From: Rhizomys pruinosus
Lineage: Eukaryota; Chordata; Mammalia; Rodentia; Spalacidae
Reading direction: 5' to 3'
DNA: 64,000 nucleotides
Assembly: GCA_009823505.1 (NCBI GenBank)
Contig: VZQC01010991.1
Coordinates: forward strand, 1,492,858 to 1,556,857
Shown: piece by piece, positions 29,918 to 40,333 of the stretch
Layout: each line of letters begins with the position of its first letter
Numbering within the stretch: the stretch's first letter is position 1
Translations under genes and position numbers: made by a program
Notes under the pieces: model-generated
Database searches by the model: none
Told to the model about the DNA's origin: nothing
What the model saw: the letters and a program-made list of their open reading frames with translations, nothing else

Positions 29918-32021
29918 CCAATATGCATTATGCCCAACTGCTTGGACAAAAGCTCAAGGGGCTATGCACAAGAAATACTTACAACTAGATAATTGGCACT
30001 AGCATCCACAGATGAGGGATACCATTTGTCATTTGTTTTTCTGGGACTGTGTTACTTCACTCAGCATGATGACTTCTAGCTCCAGCCATTTTCCTGCAAA
30101 GCTCATGATGTCATCTTTCTTTACTGCTGCCTAGAACTCATTGTGTAGATGTACCACATTTTCTCCATCCACTGGTTAGTTGAGGGGCATTTGGGTTGGT
30201 TCCAGCTCCTTGCTATTGTGAAGAGAGCTGCAATAAACATGGCTGTGCATGTATCTCTGCGGTGGGCTGAGTCTTGGGGGTACATGTCTAGGACTGGTAT
30301 GGCTGGGTCGGGTGGCAAGTTCATTCCAAGTCTTCCAAGGGTTCTCCACACTGCTTTCCATAGTGGCTGTACGAGTTTACATTCCCACCAGCAGTGGATG
30401 AGTGTTCCCCTTTCCCCATAACCTCTCCAGCACTTGGTATCATTTATTTTCTTGATCCTAGCCAGTCTTATTGGAGTAAGATGATATCTTAAAGTGGTTT
30501 TCATTTGCATTTCCTTAATGATTAGTGATGTTGAGCAGTTCTTGAGGTGTTTCTCAGACATCTCTAATTCCTCGCTTGTGAAGTCTCTGTTCAGTTCTTT
30601 GCTCCATCTATTGAGCGGGTCATTTGTTTTCTTTTTTCTTTGTTTTTTGAGTAGTTTATATATTCTGGAAATCAATGCTTTGTCAGATGTATCTGCAGTG
30701 AAGGTTTCCTCCCACTCTGTGGGATTTCTCTTCACTTCCTTGATTGTTTCTTTTGATGTACAGAAGCTTTTGAGTTTGATGAGGTCCCATTTGTCAATTG
30801 TCGACCTTAATTCTTGTGCAGCTGCTGTCTGATTTAGGAAGTCTTTTCCTACGCCTATGTCTTGTAGTCTGCTGCCAACTTTTTCTTCTATCACCTTCAG
30901 AGTTTGGGGTTTCACGTTGAGGTCTTTAATCCATCTGGAGTTGACTTTTGTACAGGGTGAGAGGTAGGGGTTTAATTTCATTCTTCTACAAGTGGTGATC
31001 CAGTTTTGCCAACACCACTTGCTGAAGATGCTGTCTTTTCTCCATTGTGGTTTCTTGGCCCCCTTGTCAAATATGAGATGGCTGAAATTGTATGTGCTCA
31101 GATTTGGATCTTCGGTTTTGTTCCATTGGTCAACAGGTCTGTTTTTGTGCCAGTACCAGGCTGTTTTTATGACTATAGCCCTGTAGTATAGTTTAAAATC
31201 TGGTATAGAGATCCCTCCTGTGTAGATCTTTTCACTCAGGATTGATTTGGCTATTCGGGGTCTTTTGTTTTTCCAAATGAATTTAAGAACTTTTGTTTCC
31301 AAGCCTGTGAAGAAACTCTTGGGGATTTTGATTGGGATTGCATTAAATCTATACAAGAGTTTTGGTAAAATGGACATTTTTACAATGTTAATTTTCCCAA
31401 TCCATGAGCATGGGAGGTTTTTCCATCTTCTGAGGTCTTCTTCAATTTCTTTCTTTAAGGGTTTAAAATTTTTGTTGTAGAGGTCTTTGGTGTCTTTGGT
31501 TAGGTTTGTTCCTAGGTATCTTATTGTTTTTGAGGCTATTGTGAGTGGGAAGGTCTCTTTGAATTCTTTCTCCAGTTGCTTGTTCTTGGTGTAAAGAAAG
31601 GCCATTGATTTTCTAAGGTTAATTTTGTATCCTGCCACTTTGCTGAAGCTGTTAATCGTTTCTAGGAGTTTTCTGGTGGAGTTTTTTGCATCCCTTAAGT
31701 AAACAATCATATCATCAGCAAATAGGGATAGTTTGACTTCCTCTTTTCCAATTAGTACTCCTTTAATATCCTTTTCTTGCCTTATTGCTCTAGCAAGTGT
31801 TTCAAGCACTATATTGAAGAGGAGTGGTGATAGGGGGCAGCCTTGCCGAGTTCCTACCTTTAAAGGGAATGTTTCTGTCATTTCCCCATTTAGGATGATA
31901 TTGGCTGTGGGTTTCCTGTATATGGCTTTGATTACATTGAGGAATGATCCCTCCAATCCAATTCCCTCTAGGACTTTAAGCATGAAGGGATGCTGGATTT
32001 TGTCAAAGCATTTTTCAGTGC
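29629..32021 (-). mobile_element. young 5'-truncated LINE-1
   Basis: A 2.4-kb L1 in reverse orientation. From right to left it has the end of the fingers region and RT motif A ([10 protein letters not shown] in frame at the truncated 5' end), the RT core, the Cys-rich C terminus, a 3' untranslated region of about 330 bases and a (CAA)n-type tail. The 3' region also holds an internal (GTT)n tract at 29876-29918. A target-site repeat AAAGTATGG plus TTTTT lies at 29620-29628 and 32022-32030. The break in RT motif A means the endonuclease, ORF1 and promoter are absent, so it cannot move by itself. Confidence 0.97.
30121..31983 (-). pseudogene. LINE-1 ORF2 3' part (reverse transcriptase)
   Basis: In intact elements ORF2p is the endonuclease/reverse transcriptase that performs target-primed reverse transcription. 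This piece keeps 620 codons without a stop, counted from an internal Met. The frame also extends about 12 codons upstream to the element's 5' break. [10 protein letters not shown] lies at residues 44-53 and the catalytic FADD at 88-91. The C-terminal Cys-rich motif CX3CX7HX4C is altered: C518, then Tyr at 522 in place of the second Cys, H530 and C535. Just after MWYIYTM a one-base deletion near 30138-30140 shifts the frame and ends it at 30121. The usual last ~40 residues follow in another frame to about 30030. Not functional alone, but recently inserted. Confidence 0.95.
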
Positions 32022-32040
32022 AAAGTATGGTTTTTAAAGA

Positions 32041-33807
32041 TTAAAAAACTAAAAGCCAAATGTTCTAAATATTAAAAATGGGGTTGCTAAGACTTCTCAC
32101 AGGTCAGGTGATATGTCAGGCCAGGTGAAGGCATGATGTGTGGATCATGTGACTCTTAAAGCTGACAGGAATTGTTATATCTCTAGGGGTTGTTTTATTT
32201 CTATTTCTCTGAGAATATTGCACTGGTCTCTGGGATACAATTTATTTGCCAGGAAGGAGGACCCTTTGCCTTCTCCTGGAATCAGGTGTGACCTCTGTTC
32301 ATTCTGTGTTTAAGCTTCCCACTGCAGTGCTGCAACATGGCCTACCCAGCACCACACGGCTGTCCAGACCACGTAGTCCGTCTCCCGTCTCCTACACAGA
32401 TACAGATGCAGAGCTTTCGGATGCACGTCTCCTGAATGGGGTTCTCCTTTTACCTCTATCAGCCATGAAGAACAGCACTATATTTCTGGTACTTATGCTC
32501 AAAAGAGCCACAATTATTCCAAGGGGGGATCCACGCTCTGTGTTGTCACCAAGGATGCCAGTTTGAAAGACTCTGTGAGCTGCATCACACACAGGCAGAT
32601 GGCTGTAGGCACTCCCCTACTTGGGAGATGCATGTAAATCTCCACAAACAGTGTCTTCTTCAAACAGTCTCCCCACCACAGCTAATGTTCACAAAGCACT
32701 TGCTGAGACCCGTGTTTACAGCAAGGAACTTGAAGGGCTTCGTGTTTTCCTGCCTTCTTGACTTGAGCTCATTCCTCGTGGAAAAGGTGACGTGCTGACC
32801 ACAGGACAAGCGCTTGGCCCCTTCTGATTTACAGCCTTTTCCTGTGAGCTCAAAGCAGGATGTTTCACTTATATTTGTTTGATTTCTCCCCTCTGACCAA
32901 AGGTTTAAATCAACTTAGATTTAAAAAGCCAAATGTCAGAGTCTGCCTAGAAGGAGAAAGACCTGGGTTCACTCCCCAGCACTATAGAAGAAAGAGCAGC
33001 CTGCCTGGACCCCTACTCTGCCTTTTGATCTCTGCCTGATGCTCAGCTGGGGAAGCCCCTCACTGCCTGTGGACCCTCTGCCTCTCCACTCAGCCCTGGT
33101 GGTGGGTGACATACAGGAACTGGGCACTGTTGCCTAGAGACAGCTGTTGATGTTTGGGATGTGGCTCTCCATGTTTTGAAGATACTTCTAAGAGTTTGGT
33201 ATCCCAACATCTGGATCCTTTTCAAGACCAAAACCATCTTTAAAGCTATGCCAAGACTTAAAAACTGAAATGGATGAAGTGACCTCACATTTGAACGCAA
33301 GAGGCAGATAGCTCACTGGGTGGAGTTAATAAGGTCTGAGGTGAGTCACAGAGTGCTGAGGAGGGAATATAATTATAGCTCCTTTGGAAGCAAGCACGTA
33401 GATACATGACCTTTATCCTCCAGCCCTTCTGCTAACATCCACTGCCATGCTGACATGGGCACGAGGGGAAACAAATCCACGTGGCAGCAGCTAGAGAGCA
33501 GATCACGTTCCCGGAGATTACAGGGCTCCAGGCAGCACACAACTCCAGAAGCACACATAGGGGTCAAAGTCCCACAGTGACAACCACCAGCTGGTCACCA
33601 CGCTGAGAGTTGGGAATGACTCCCCACGCTGAGAGGCATCTCTAAACACACTGAGCCATGCCTCCATCTTCCAGCCTCATGACAACTCAATTCAACCCAG
33701 ACACCTCCGCCTCTTCCTTCCCTTCAGCAACCTGGTATTTACATTGCTTCCCACAACTCGTAATCCCCAGTGTGTGTTCATTTTTGTTTTCTTTAAAATA
33801 TCACCCT
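32041..33807. other. SINE-free unique sequence
   Basis: About 1.77 kb with no recognised repeat and several short open frames. The candidate terminal exon at 32377-32637 lies here. Around 32640-32760 there is a weak resemblance to MIR, not enough to call. Confidence 0.45.
32377..32637 (+). other. candidate terminal coding exon, unknown family
   Basis: After a TAG at 32374 the frame stays open for 86 codons to TAA at 32635-32637. A good splice acceptor (TCTCCCGTCTCCTACACAG) ends at 32399. Splicing there would leave about 78 codons read from the second base. The product has a Cys pair (YRCRAFGC) and many Ser, Thr, His and Tyr, without known domain. There is no ATG near the start, which would suit an internal or last exon. 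No poly(A) signal is evident nearby. Chance is still the more likely explanation. Confidence 0.2.
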
Positions 33808-33976
33808 TAGCCAGGCGTGGTGGCGCACGCCTTTATTCCCAGCACTTGGGAGGCTAAAGCAGGTGGATCTCTGTGAACTCAAGCCTAGGCTTGTCAACAT
33901 AGTGAGTTCTAGGCCAGGACGGGTTCCAGGGGGACCCTGTCTCAAGTAGACCAAAATAATAATAAAAAATAAAATA
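33808..33976 (+). mobile_element. B1 SINE
   Basis: 'gccaggcgtggtggcgcacg' to an AATAATAATAAAAAATAAAA tail. Confidence 0.95.
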
Positions 33977-34244
33977 GGGGCTGGAGAGATGGCCTAGCGG
34001 TTAAGAGCGCTCTTACAGAGGACCTGGGTTCGATCCCCAGCACCCACATGGCGGCTGAGAACCGTCTGAAACTCCAATTCCAGGAGAACTCCAGTTCCAG
34101 GGGAATCCGACACCCTCTTTGACCTCCGTGGCATTGCACGTCACGGGTGCACAAACCTACATGCAGACAGTACACTCATACACATACAGAAATAAATAAA
34201 ATTAAAAAATAAAATAAAATAAAATAATAAAATAAAATAAAATA
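33977..34244 (+). mobile_element. B2 SINE with head deletion
   Basis: 'ggggctggagagatggccta' then 'taagagcgctcttacagagg', where about 8 bases (tgaccgct type) are missing from the head. The tail is an expanded (AAAAT)n to 34244. Confidence 0.95.
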
Positions 34245-34265
34245 GGAAAAGAAAAATGTCAGCTT

Positions 34266-34615
34266 TGGGGGCCTGAAAAGATGATAGCTCAGTAGGTAAA
34301 ACGTTTGCCAAGCATGCATGAGGTTTGGAGCTCGGATGTCCAGAATCCACAGAGAGCCGGGCAGATGTGGTGGCCACCTGTAATCCCAGTACTCAGGAGG
34401 TCCAAACAGGGGATTCCCAAGGCAAGCCAGCTGGCTAGACTATCCAGAATTTGGCAAGTTCCAGGTTCACCCAGAGACCCTGCCTCAATAAATAAAGTGT
34501 ACAGCAATCATGGAAGACATGAGACATCAATCTTGGGCTTCCACAGGCATGCGTATGCACCGGCGCCTACACATAAGTGTGCATGAAATACACTCATGCA
34601 TTCGTACCAACGACA
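34266..34615 (+). mobile_element. B4/RSINE1 SINE
   Basis: 'tagctcagtaggtaaaacgt', 'cacctgtaatcccagtactc', 'ccagctggctagactatcca' and 'cacccagagaccctgcctca' follow the RSINE1 order, with a long diverged 3' end. Confidence 0.8.
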
Positions 34616-34629
34616 GAGACATATGCAAC

Positions 34630-34640
34630 AAATAAATACA

Positions 34641-34675
<35 letters not shown>

Positions 34676-34677
34676 AT
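34630..34677. repeat. (AAAT)n microsatellite
   Basis: About 11 AAAT/AATA units. Confidence 0.95.
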
Positions 34678-34689
34678 GTCACCCTCGTT

Positions 34690-34833
34690 TTATCTCTTGG
34701 AGAGAAGATCTCATGTAGTCCAGGTTGGCCTCAAACTCACTATGTAGCTGAGGATAACCTTGAACTTCTGATCCTCCTGCCTCTACTTCCTGAGTGCTGA
34801 GCTTCTAGGCAGCCATCAGCATACCTGCTCTGG
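34690..34833 (-). mobile_element. B1-like SINE (older type)
   Basis: 'gatctcatgtagtccaggtt', 'tatgtagctgaggataacct' and 'atcctcctgcctctacttcc'. Confidence 0.8.
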
Positions 34834-35059
34834 TCTGCCAGGTGCTACCTCCGGGTGCTACCTCCATGACACCCCTGTGTTGACTCCTGGAATGTCGTCC
34901 TCTGGAACTAATGAAGTCCTGCTGGCCTCCAAGGTGCAGCACAGATACGCATGGCCTCTCCAGCGTGCCTCGCCCATCTCCCTGTCTCAGCCCCTCAGCC
35001 TGGATGTCTTGCTCCAGTGCTAGCCCCCAGCCAGGGTGTCCTCACCCCAGGCCCCGCCA
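34834..35059. other. unannotated C-rich sequence
   Basis: No repeat or exon recognised with confidence. It may be part of the L2-like stretch that follows. Confidence 0.35.
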
Positions 35060-35210
35060 CACTTCCATCACTGTGCATGACACATACCGTGGGCTGCCTG
35101 ATTTCATAGTCATTTCCCTAGGAAATTAGGAGTTCCCTGGAGAGAGCGACTGCATCTTACTCATCTCTTTCTTCCCTGAAGCAATCAGCACAGTATAGTA
35201 CCAAAAACTA
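35060..35210 (+). mobile_element. L2-like 3' end
   Basis: 'gagagcgactgcatcttact' and 'aatcagcacagtatagtacc' recall the L2 3' end. It is weak. Confidence 0.45.
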
Positions 35211-35511
35211 TCTCCTGGAAGAATAAAGCAGTTAAAGGGCTCTGTGAGAGGAAGAGACACCTTGACTCCAATTGACAGATGACCTTAGTGCCTTCCCCGT
35301 GGTCAAGGACACACAGTCATTCCACACCAACCATTTTCTGTCTTCTGGGAGAACCCACCACACTTTACTTCATTATCCATTCACAGTAGTGTCATTTGAT
35401 ATGACAGTTGATAGTAATATTTGACAAATTAGTGTGTAATAAGGATAATAAATATCATATACTTCAATATACCTGCAATTGGTCATGAAATATGTGCCAG
35501 AGGCCAGCCTT
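35211..35511. other. unannotated sequence
   Basis: AT-rich on the right. No repeat recognised. Confidence 0.35.
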
Positions 35512-35524
35512 AGTTGTGTGTGTG

Positions 35525-35555
<31 letters not shown>
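35512..35555. repeat. (TG)n microsatellite
   Basis: About 20 TG units with GG interruptions. 'gtgctgggaactgaacc' just after it is a stub of a B2/B3 head. Confidence 0.93.
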
Positions 35556-35587
35556 GTGCTGGGAACTGAACCAAGCTCTTATACAAA

Positions 35588-35791
35588 TTTTTTAAAATTA
35601 ATTTATTTTTTATTTTATGTATATGAGTGTTAGTGCACCCATGTTGTGCAGTGCCCACAGAAGTCAGAAGAGGACATCAGATTCCCCTGAAACTAGTTGT
35701 TAGCTGCCATGTGGGTGCTACAATTCGAATTTGGTTCTTCTGCAAGAACAGCCAGTGTGCTCTTAACTGCTGAGCCATCTCTCCAGCTCCC
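35588..35791 (-). mobile_element. B2 SINE
   Basis: T/A-rich tail, 'gcccacagaagtcagaagag' and 'ctgagccatctctccagctc'. Confidence 0.92.
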
Positions 35792-35811
35792 AGGTCCCAA
35801 ATTTTTAAGTA

Positions 35812-35979
35812 ATTATTATTATTGTTATTATTATTTGTCTTTTTGAGACAAGGTCTCCCTATGGCCCCAGCTAGCCTGGAACTCACTATGTAGACTAGGC
35901 TGGCCTTGAACTCACAGGGATCCGCCTGCCTCTGCCTCCTGAGTGCTGGGATTAAAAGTGTGCACCACCATGCCCGGCC
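35812..35979 (-). mobile_element. B1 SINE
   Basis: (ATT)n tail, GTCTTTTTGAGACAAGGTCT to 'gtgcaccaccatgcccggcc'. Confidence 0.95.
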
Positions 35980-36128
35980 TTAATTTTTATTATTATTTTT
36001 TTATTAATTTTTTTATTTCTTTCTGTATGCGTATGAATGTACTGTCTGCATGCAAGTTTGTGCACCCGTGTCGTGCAATGCTGTGGAGGTCAGAAGAGGG
36101 TCTTGGATTCCCCTAGAACTGGAGCTCT
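35980..36128 (-). mobile_element. 5'-truncated B2 SINE
   Basis: 3' half only: AT-rich tail, 'atgaatgtactgtctgcatg', 'gtgtcgtgcaatgctgtgga', ending at 'ctagaactggagct'. Confidence 0.93.
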
Positions 36129-36139
36129 CTATTATTATC

Positions 36140-36231
36140 ATTACTATTGGAGTACTGAAGACCAAACCTGATGCATATTCGGCAAATGTTCTTCTACTGA
36201 GCTATGTACACTAAGCTAGTCCCCTTAATTT
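36140..36231 (-). mobile_element. ID-type fragment
   Basis: 'gaccaaacctgatgcatatt' and 'cttctactgagctatgtaca' suit a reversed ID. Confidence 0.6.
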
Positions 36232-36365
36232 TTTTTTTAACTTGAAGACAAAGTCTTGCTGAATTATCTAGCCTGGGCTTTGAACTCACTCACTGTGCTG
36301 CCCAGACAGGCCTCGAACTTGTGACTCTTCTGCTTTGGCCTCCTGAGGTGCCACTACTGCATATG
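36232..36365 (-). mobile_element. old B1-like fragment
   Basis: 'gaagacaaagtcttgctgaa' and 'gcccagacaggcctcgaact' to 'ggcctcctgaggtg'. Confidence 0.55.
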
Positions 36366-36384
36366 CTGCTCAAAAGTCGAGAAT

Positions 36385-36470
36385 ACCAGCCGAGAACAAA
36401 GCTCAGCAGTACAGTGCCGCCTCCTTGTGCACTCAGGGCCCTGGATTAATTCTCCCGTACTGCCGCAGGG
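36385..36470 (+). mobile_element. ID-like fragment
   Basis: 'caaagctcagcagtacagtg' and 'agggccctggattaattctc' align loosely to ID. Confidence 0.5.
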
Positions 36471-36889
36471 GTCCTGAAGTACAAAACATGTAAAGTGTAT
36501 CCACAGGTGGGCTGTAGGGCTGGATATTAATGAGGTGGGACTGCCAGCCGTGGTCCAGTAAGGGACCTGTGCTAACACTCCTTGCCTCGCCCTAATGGGT
36601 CACCCCCTCCTGAAACCTGCTCACATACCTCAAAACATCCTGACCTTAAATGAGTGTCAAAAATCCTTGACACTCATCCTATTTCGACTCTGTACTGTCT
36701 CCTCCCTGTCGCCCACAGTTTTCCTGTCCCTGAACTGTTTTTGGTACTAACACGCTGTGTGTTTCTTATAATAGTGACACTACTGTCACTGCTTCAGTTC
36801 ACCTCATACCTCTTTCAAAGCCACTCAGAACCTGTCATGGCCATCGGATTGTTACTGTGTTACTGACCTCATAATTCCATAATGTAATG
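36471..36889. other. unannotated sequence
   Basis: No repeat or exon recognised. Confidence 0.35.
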
Positions 36890-37000
36890 AACAATTATCC
36901 TCGCTGGGAGGAAACTATGTAACCAGAAAGACTAAGTAACCAGTCTAGGATGTTAAAAGGTCAAGATCAAACAGAAGGAACCTGGAAATGGACTCTAAAT
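36890..37000. mobile_element. MIR/L2-like fossil
   Basis: 'ctgggaggaaactatgtaac' followed by 'ggtcaagatcaaacagaagg' resembles the MIR-type order. Orientation is not certain. Confidence 0.35.
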
Positions 37001-37340
37001 TGGTGCTAGATGTGGAAGGCCAGGCTGTCTTATCAGTTCCCAGCGTACTCAAAAGGACACAGGAAACGAACACGGGAGCAGACCAGAGCAGAAAACACCC
37101 GCTTCTAAAAACAGCATCACCCATCGAATCCCCAACTGCGCAGTGATCTTAGCAGACAAGCATCTTTCTCTCCACTTGTCTGGGGAGGGCCGAGCTGTCT
37201 GTGAATATCAGGATGGCTTTTCCTGTGCAGAACATCTCGCTGCAGTGTCCATCCAAAGAGCTTCTTGCTGTCTGCACTCAGTGCTGAGACACAGAAGATC
37301 CTCCATGACTCCCCATCACTCAAAAGTGAAAGGCAGAATC
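37001..37340. other. unannotated sequence
   Basis: No repeat or exon recognised. Confidence 0.35.
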
Positions 37341-37653
37341 AGGGCTGGTGAATGACTCTATGGTAGTGTGTGCTCAGCAGGATATGACTCTACAGTAGTG
37401 TGTGTTTGGTGGGATATCACTCTATGGTAGCGTGTGTTCAGCAGGATATGACTCTACGGTAGTGTGTGCTCTTGGCGGGATATGACTCTACAGTAGTGGG
37501 CGCTTGGTGGGGTGTCACTCCACGTTAGTGTGTGCTAGGTGGGATATCACTAAGGTAGTGTGTGTGCTTGGCATGGTGGGGTGTCACTCCACGTTAGTGT
37601 GTGCTAGGTGGGATATCACTAAGGTAGTGTGTGTGCTTGGCATTTGCAAGGCC
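37341..37653 (+). repeat. minisatellite derived from an ID SINE head
   Basis: About nine tandem units of 31-38 bases, such as 'ggatatgactctacagtagt' plus 'gtgtgcttggc'. Each aligns to the ID head 'ggatatagctcagtggtaga' plus 'gtgcttgcc'. The first unit starts 'agggctggtgaatgactcta', like the ID 5' end. The last two pairs form a 69-base higher-order repeat. The array passes directly into the ID 3' part. Confidence 0.85.
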
Positions 37654-37705
37654 CTGGGTTCTATCCCTAGCACCAATGAAAAGAAAATGAAATGAAATAA
37701 AAAGG
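37641..37705 (+). mobile_element. ID SINE 3' part and A-rich tail
   Basis: 'caaggccctgggttctatcc' and 'ctagcaccaatg' complete the ID that supplies the array, followed by GAAATGAAATAAAA. Confidence 0.85.
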
Positions 37706-38625
37706 GCAGATCTTTACTGTGAGGTTTGGCAGTGTGGCCCTGTCCCCCCACCCCTTGGTTCCTATTTTCTCTCCTTTCCTTTCCTTTGGTGGCCCTCTGG
37801 TACACTGTGCCTCAGGACGTTTGAACACTGCTCTTCCTTATTACTGAGAAGTTTTTCTTCAAGATGTTCAGATGACTCACGCTCTTCTCAAAAGTCACCT
37901 TTTCAACGCCACCTTCCTCTACCTCCTCATCTGTTATTTCCCTCTCCCCACTGCCTCCACCCCCACACGGTAGACTTCCTGTCCTTATCTAGTTTTTTGT
38001 CCCAGTCCTTCACACCATCCAACATATTTTACCTACTTATCTCGATTGCTGTCAGTCTCCCCCACAAGCCCAGAGAACACAGGGGAACAGAAACACACAT
38101 CTTTGGGGTGGGGTTGGGGGAGAGGGCTGTGTGCAACGGTGACTCACAGTGCGATAGTAAACAGCTTGGGCGCTTTTTATACTACTGCTAAGAGCTATGG
38201 CAAAGTCACTTGCGGTTTGAATGACTTTAAAATCCACAGCACTATTAATTTCCGGTGAATAATTCCAAGAAACATGGTGCTTGGGGAAGAATTAAGATGT
38301 TTTCAGAAGAGTACAAAGGGCTGCCTGGAGTGCTCTGGAGGAAAAGACCGCAGCGTTGAAGTCATTTTCCTGTTTAGTGAGCCACACCAGGCAGTGCCGA
38401 GGATATTTTGAGATTTACTGTACTCTGATTCATTCAAAACGAGATGCCTCATGATAACATGTTTCTTTAAAGTGTCCTGGAACAAACCATTCCTGTTCAT
38501 GTTTCCCTCCTTCCTTCCTGCCTTCTTTCCTTCCTTAAAGGCATTTACAAGTTTACAGATTACTGAACTACCCAAAGTTTCTTACAGGTTTCTCCATATG
38601 ATTTTAAAAGGAGCTGAGGGCATCT
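37706..38625. other. unannotated unique sequence
   Basis: About 920 bases with no recognised repeat apart from a TTCC-rich stretch at 38508-38538. Overlapping short frames on both strands show no motif. Confidence 0.4.
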
Positions 38626-38688
38626 GGGTGGTAGAACGCTTCGCCTAGCATGTGTAAAGCTCTGGACTCTATCCAGCACTTAGCATCC
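38626..38688 (+). mobile_element. ID SINE, diverged
   Basis: 'tgggtggtagaacgcttcgc' then 'ctagcatgtgtaaagctctg'. Confidence 0.7.
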
Positions 38689-39090
38689 ATCCCGTACCAC
38701 ATGTGGTATGCCACAAACTCTCACCTTTGGGCACATGTAAGAGGCGAAAGCAACTATGGTTTCCCAAGGACGCTAGTGGCATGTGCCACCTTCTGTGAAA
38801 TCAGAGTGGGATGGAGAGGGCAGCTGCAGGCTGTCTGCCTGTCTCTCCCACCCACACCTCAACAGCTGTCTCCAGAGGTGAGAGCTGTCAGCAAGCTGAA
38901 GGGAAACAGCTGGCTCCTTCCTGCCTTTGTGTTCTCCTTAAACCTAAGCCAGTTTAAGATTGCAAAAGCCAGGCCATGGTCCCTCCAGCAAAACCGCCAG
39001 GCTCTAGCTTCACTGCACAATTCACAGGTTTAAAGAGAACAAAGTAACCATGGAGACCCGTAACAGAAAATTCCAGCTCCGAGGGTTAGT
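38689..39090. other. unannotated sequence
   Basis: The 127-codon plus frame (38650-39033) begins inside the ID and shows no known domain. Confidence 0.35.
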
Positions 39091-39317
39091 TTTATTTTTG
39101 AGACAGTCTCCTGTAGCCCACTCTGACCTCAAACTTGCTATGTAGCTGATGATGACCTTGAACTCCTCATCTTCTTGCCTCGACCTCCCAAGTGCTGGGG
39201 ATTACAGGCGAGTGTCACCATGCCTCGTTTACATGGGTTTATACTGGGAATTGAACTCCCAGCTTTGTTCATGTTAGATGAGTATTCTACCAAGAGCGTT
39301 TGGTACATCCTCAGCCC
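39091..39317 (-). mobile_element. B4 SINE
   Basis: Reversed B1 part ('cctcccaagtgctggggatt') and reversed ID part ('ctgggaattgaactcccagc', 'catcctcagcccc'). Confidence 0.82.
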
Positions 39318-39319
39318 CT

Positions 39320-39436
39320 ATTTTACTTTATTTTAGCCAGGGTTTCATGTAGCCCAGGCTGGCCTCTGACTCTTGATACCGCTGTTTTTCCTCCCAGTGT
39401 TGGGACCACAGGTTGTGTGTCACCACACCTGATCCT
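39320..39436 (-). mobile_element. B1-like SINE
   Basis: 'gccagggtttcatgtagccc' and 'cagtgttgggaccacaggtt' to 'caccacacctgatcc'. Confidence 0.8.
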
Positions 39437-39699
39437 CTGAGTGAACCTTGGATGTGAAGGAAAGATTTAGTTGGATGAACTGTCTGCCCTTTGAAAGACA
39501 GTTGCCCGTCCATCCAGAGAGCATAGCAATGACTGAAGCTGAGCTGCTTTGAATGGAAAGCATCAAGAAGAAATCATGCAAAGATGAATTGTTTTCAATA
39601 ATTTTGAAACACCCACACCCTGGCCATCGTACCAGAGGAATCTGAAGCATGAGGTGAAAAGCCAGGGCTGATCTCCATGTTCTTCCTCCCTTTTCAATC
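39437..39699. other. unannotated sequence
   Basis: No repeat recognised. Confidence 0.35.
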
Positions 39700-40095
39700 A
39701 ATCAGGTCAGAAACCAGCCCCTGGGACGTAGTCTCTCACATTTAGGGTGAGTCTTCCCTCCTCAGGTAAACCTCTCTGGAAACCCTCACAGTCACACCCA
39801 GAGGTAAATCCCTAGGTGATGCCAAGCCCAGTCCGCCTGATAATGATTAGCCATCGCTCCCCTAATGAGACAACTTCCTTGCACTGGGCCCCGCCTCTTA
39901 CAGGTTTCATCACTCCCCAAAACTCCCCACACTGGAGACCAAGCCTTTGATACATGTGCCTCTAGGGGACATTTCAGATACAGACTGTAGCAAGGGGAAC
40001 CACTGCTCTCTGTGTAGACACTTGGACACAGCCGACGTCATAGTTATGATACTGTTTTCACATATTCCACTCCAAAAGGAAATGTTTAAAAGCAA
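39700..40095 (+). repeat. ancient repeat, source region of duplications
   Basis: 'cctcaggtaaacctctctgg', 'gataatgattagccatcgct', 'caacttccttgcactgggcc' and 'ggggacatttcagatacaga' belong to an old dispersed repeat, probably related to 14571-15310. Part of it is repeated at 40334-40532 and, inverted, at 41692-41947. Confidence 0.65.
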
Positions 40096-40333
40096 TCAAG
40101 GAGGCTGGAGAGATGGCTCATTGGTTAAGAGCACCGGCTGCTCTTACAGAGGACCTGGGTTCGATTCCCAGCACCCACATGGCGGCTAAGAATCATCTTT
40201 AACCTGGGCGTGGTGGTGCATGCCTTTAATCCCAGCACTTGGGAGGCAGAGGCAGGCAGATCTCTGTGAGTCCAAGGCCAGCCTGGTCTACAGAGCGAGT
40301 TTAGGCCAGCTGGGGCTATAGGGAGACCCTTTT
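39896..40333 (+). repeat. 438-bp tandem duplication, copy 1
   Basis: Every base I compared with 40334-40771 is identical. The unit spans part of the ancient repeat, a B2 head (40101-40200) and a B1 (40203-40333). The left boundary is TCTTACAGG and the right boundary lies at the B1 end (gagaccctttt). Confidence 0.96.
40101..40333 (+). mobile_element. B2 head joined to B1
   Basis: The B2 head ('ggctggagagatggctcatt' to 'cggctaagaatcatctttaa') is followed directly by a full B1 ('cctgggcgtggtggtgcatg'). Either a B1 inserted with loss of the B2 3' half, or a chimera. It is similar to 4952-5159. Confidence 0.9.

Noticed and set aside
37341..37705. CRISPR-like array (regular repeats about 32-36 bases)
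   Set aside because: There are no unique spacers between repeats, units are contiguous and match an ID SINE, and the DNA is mammalian.
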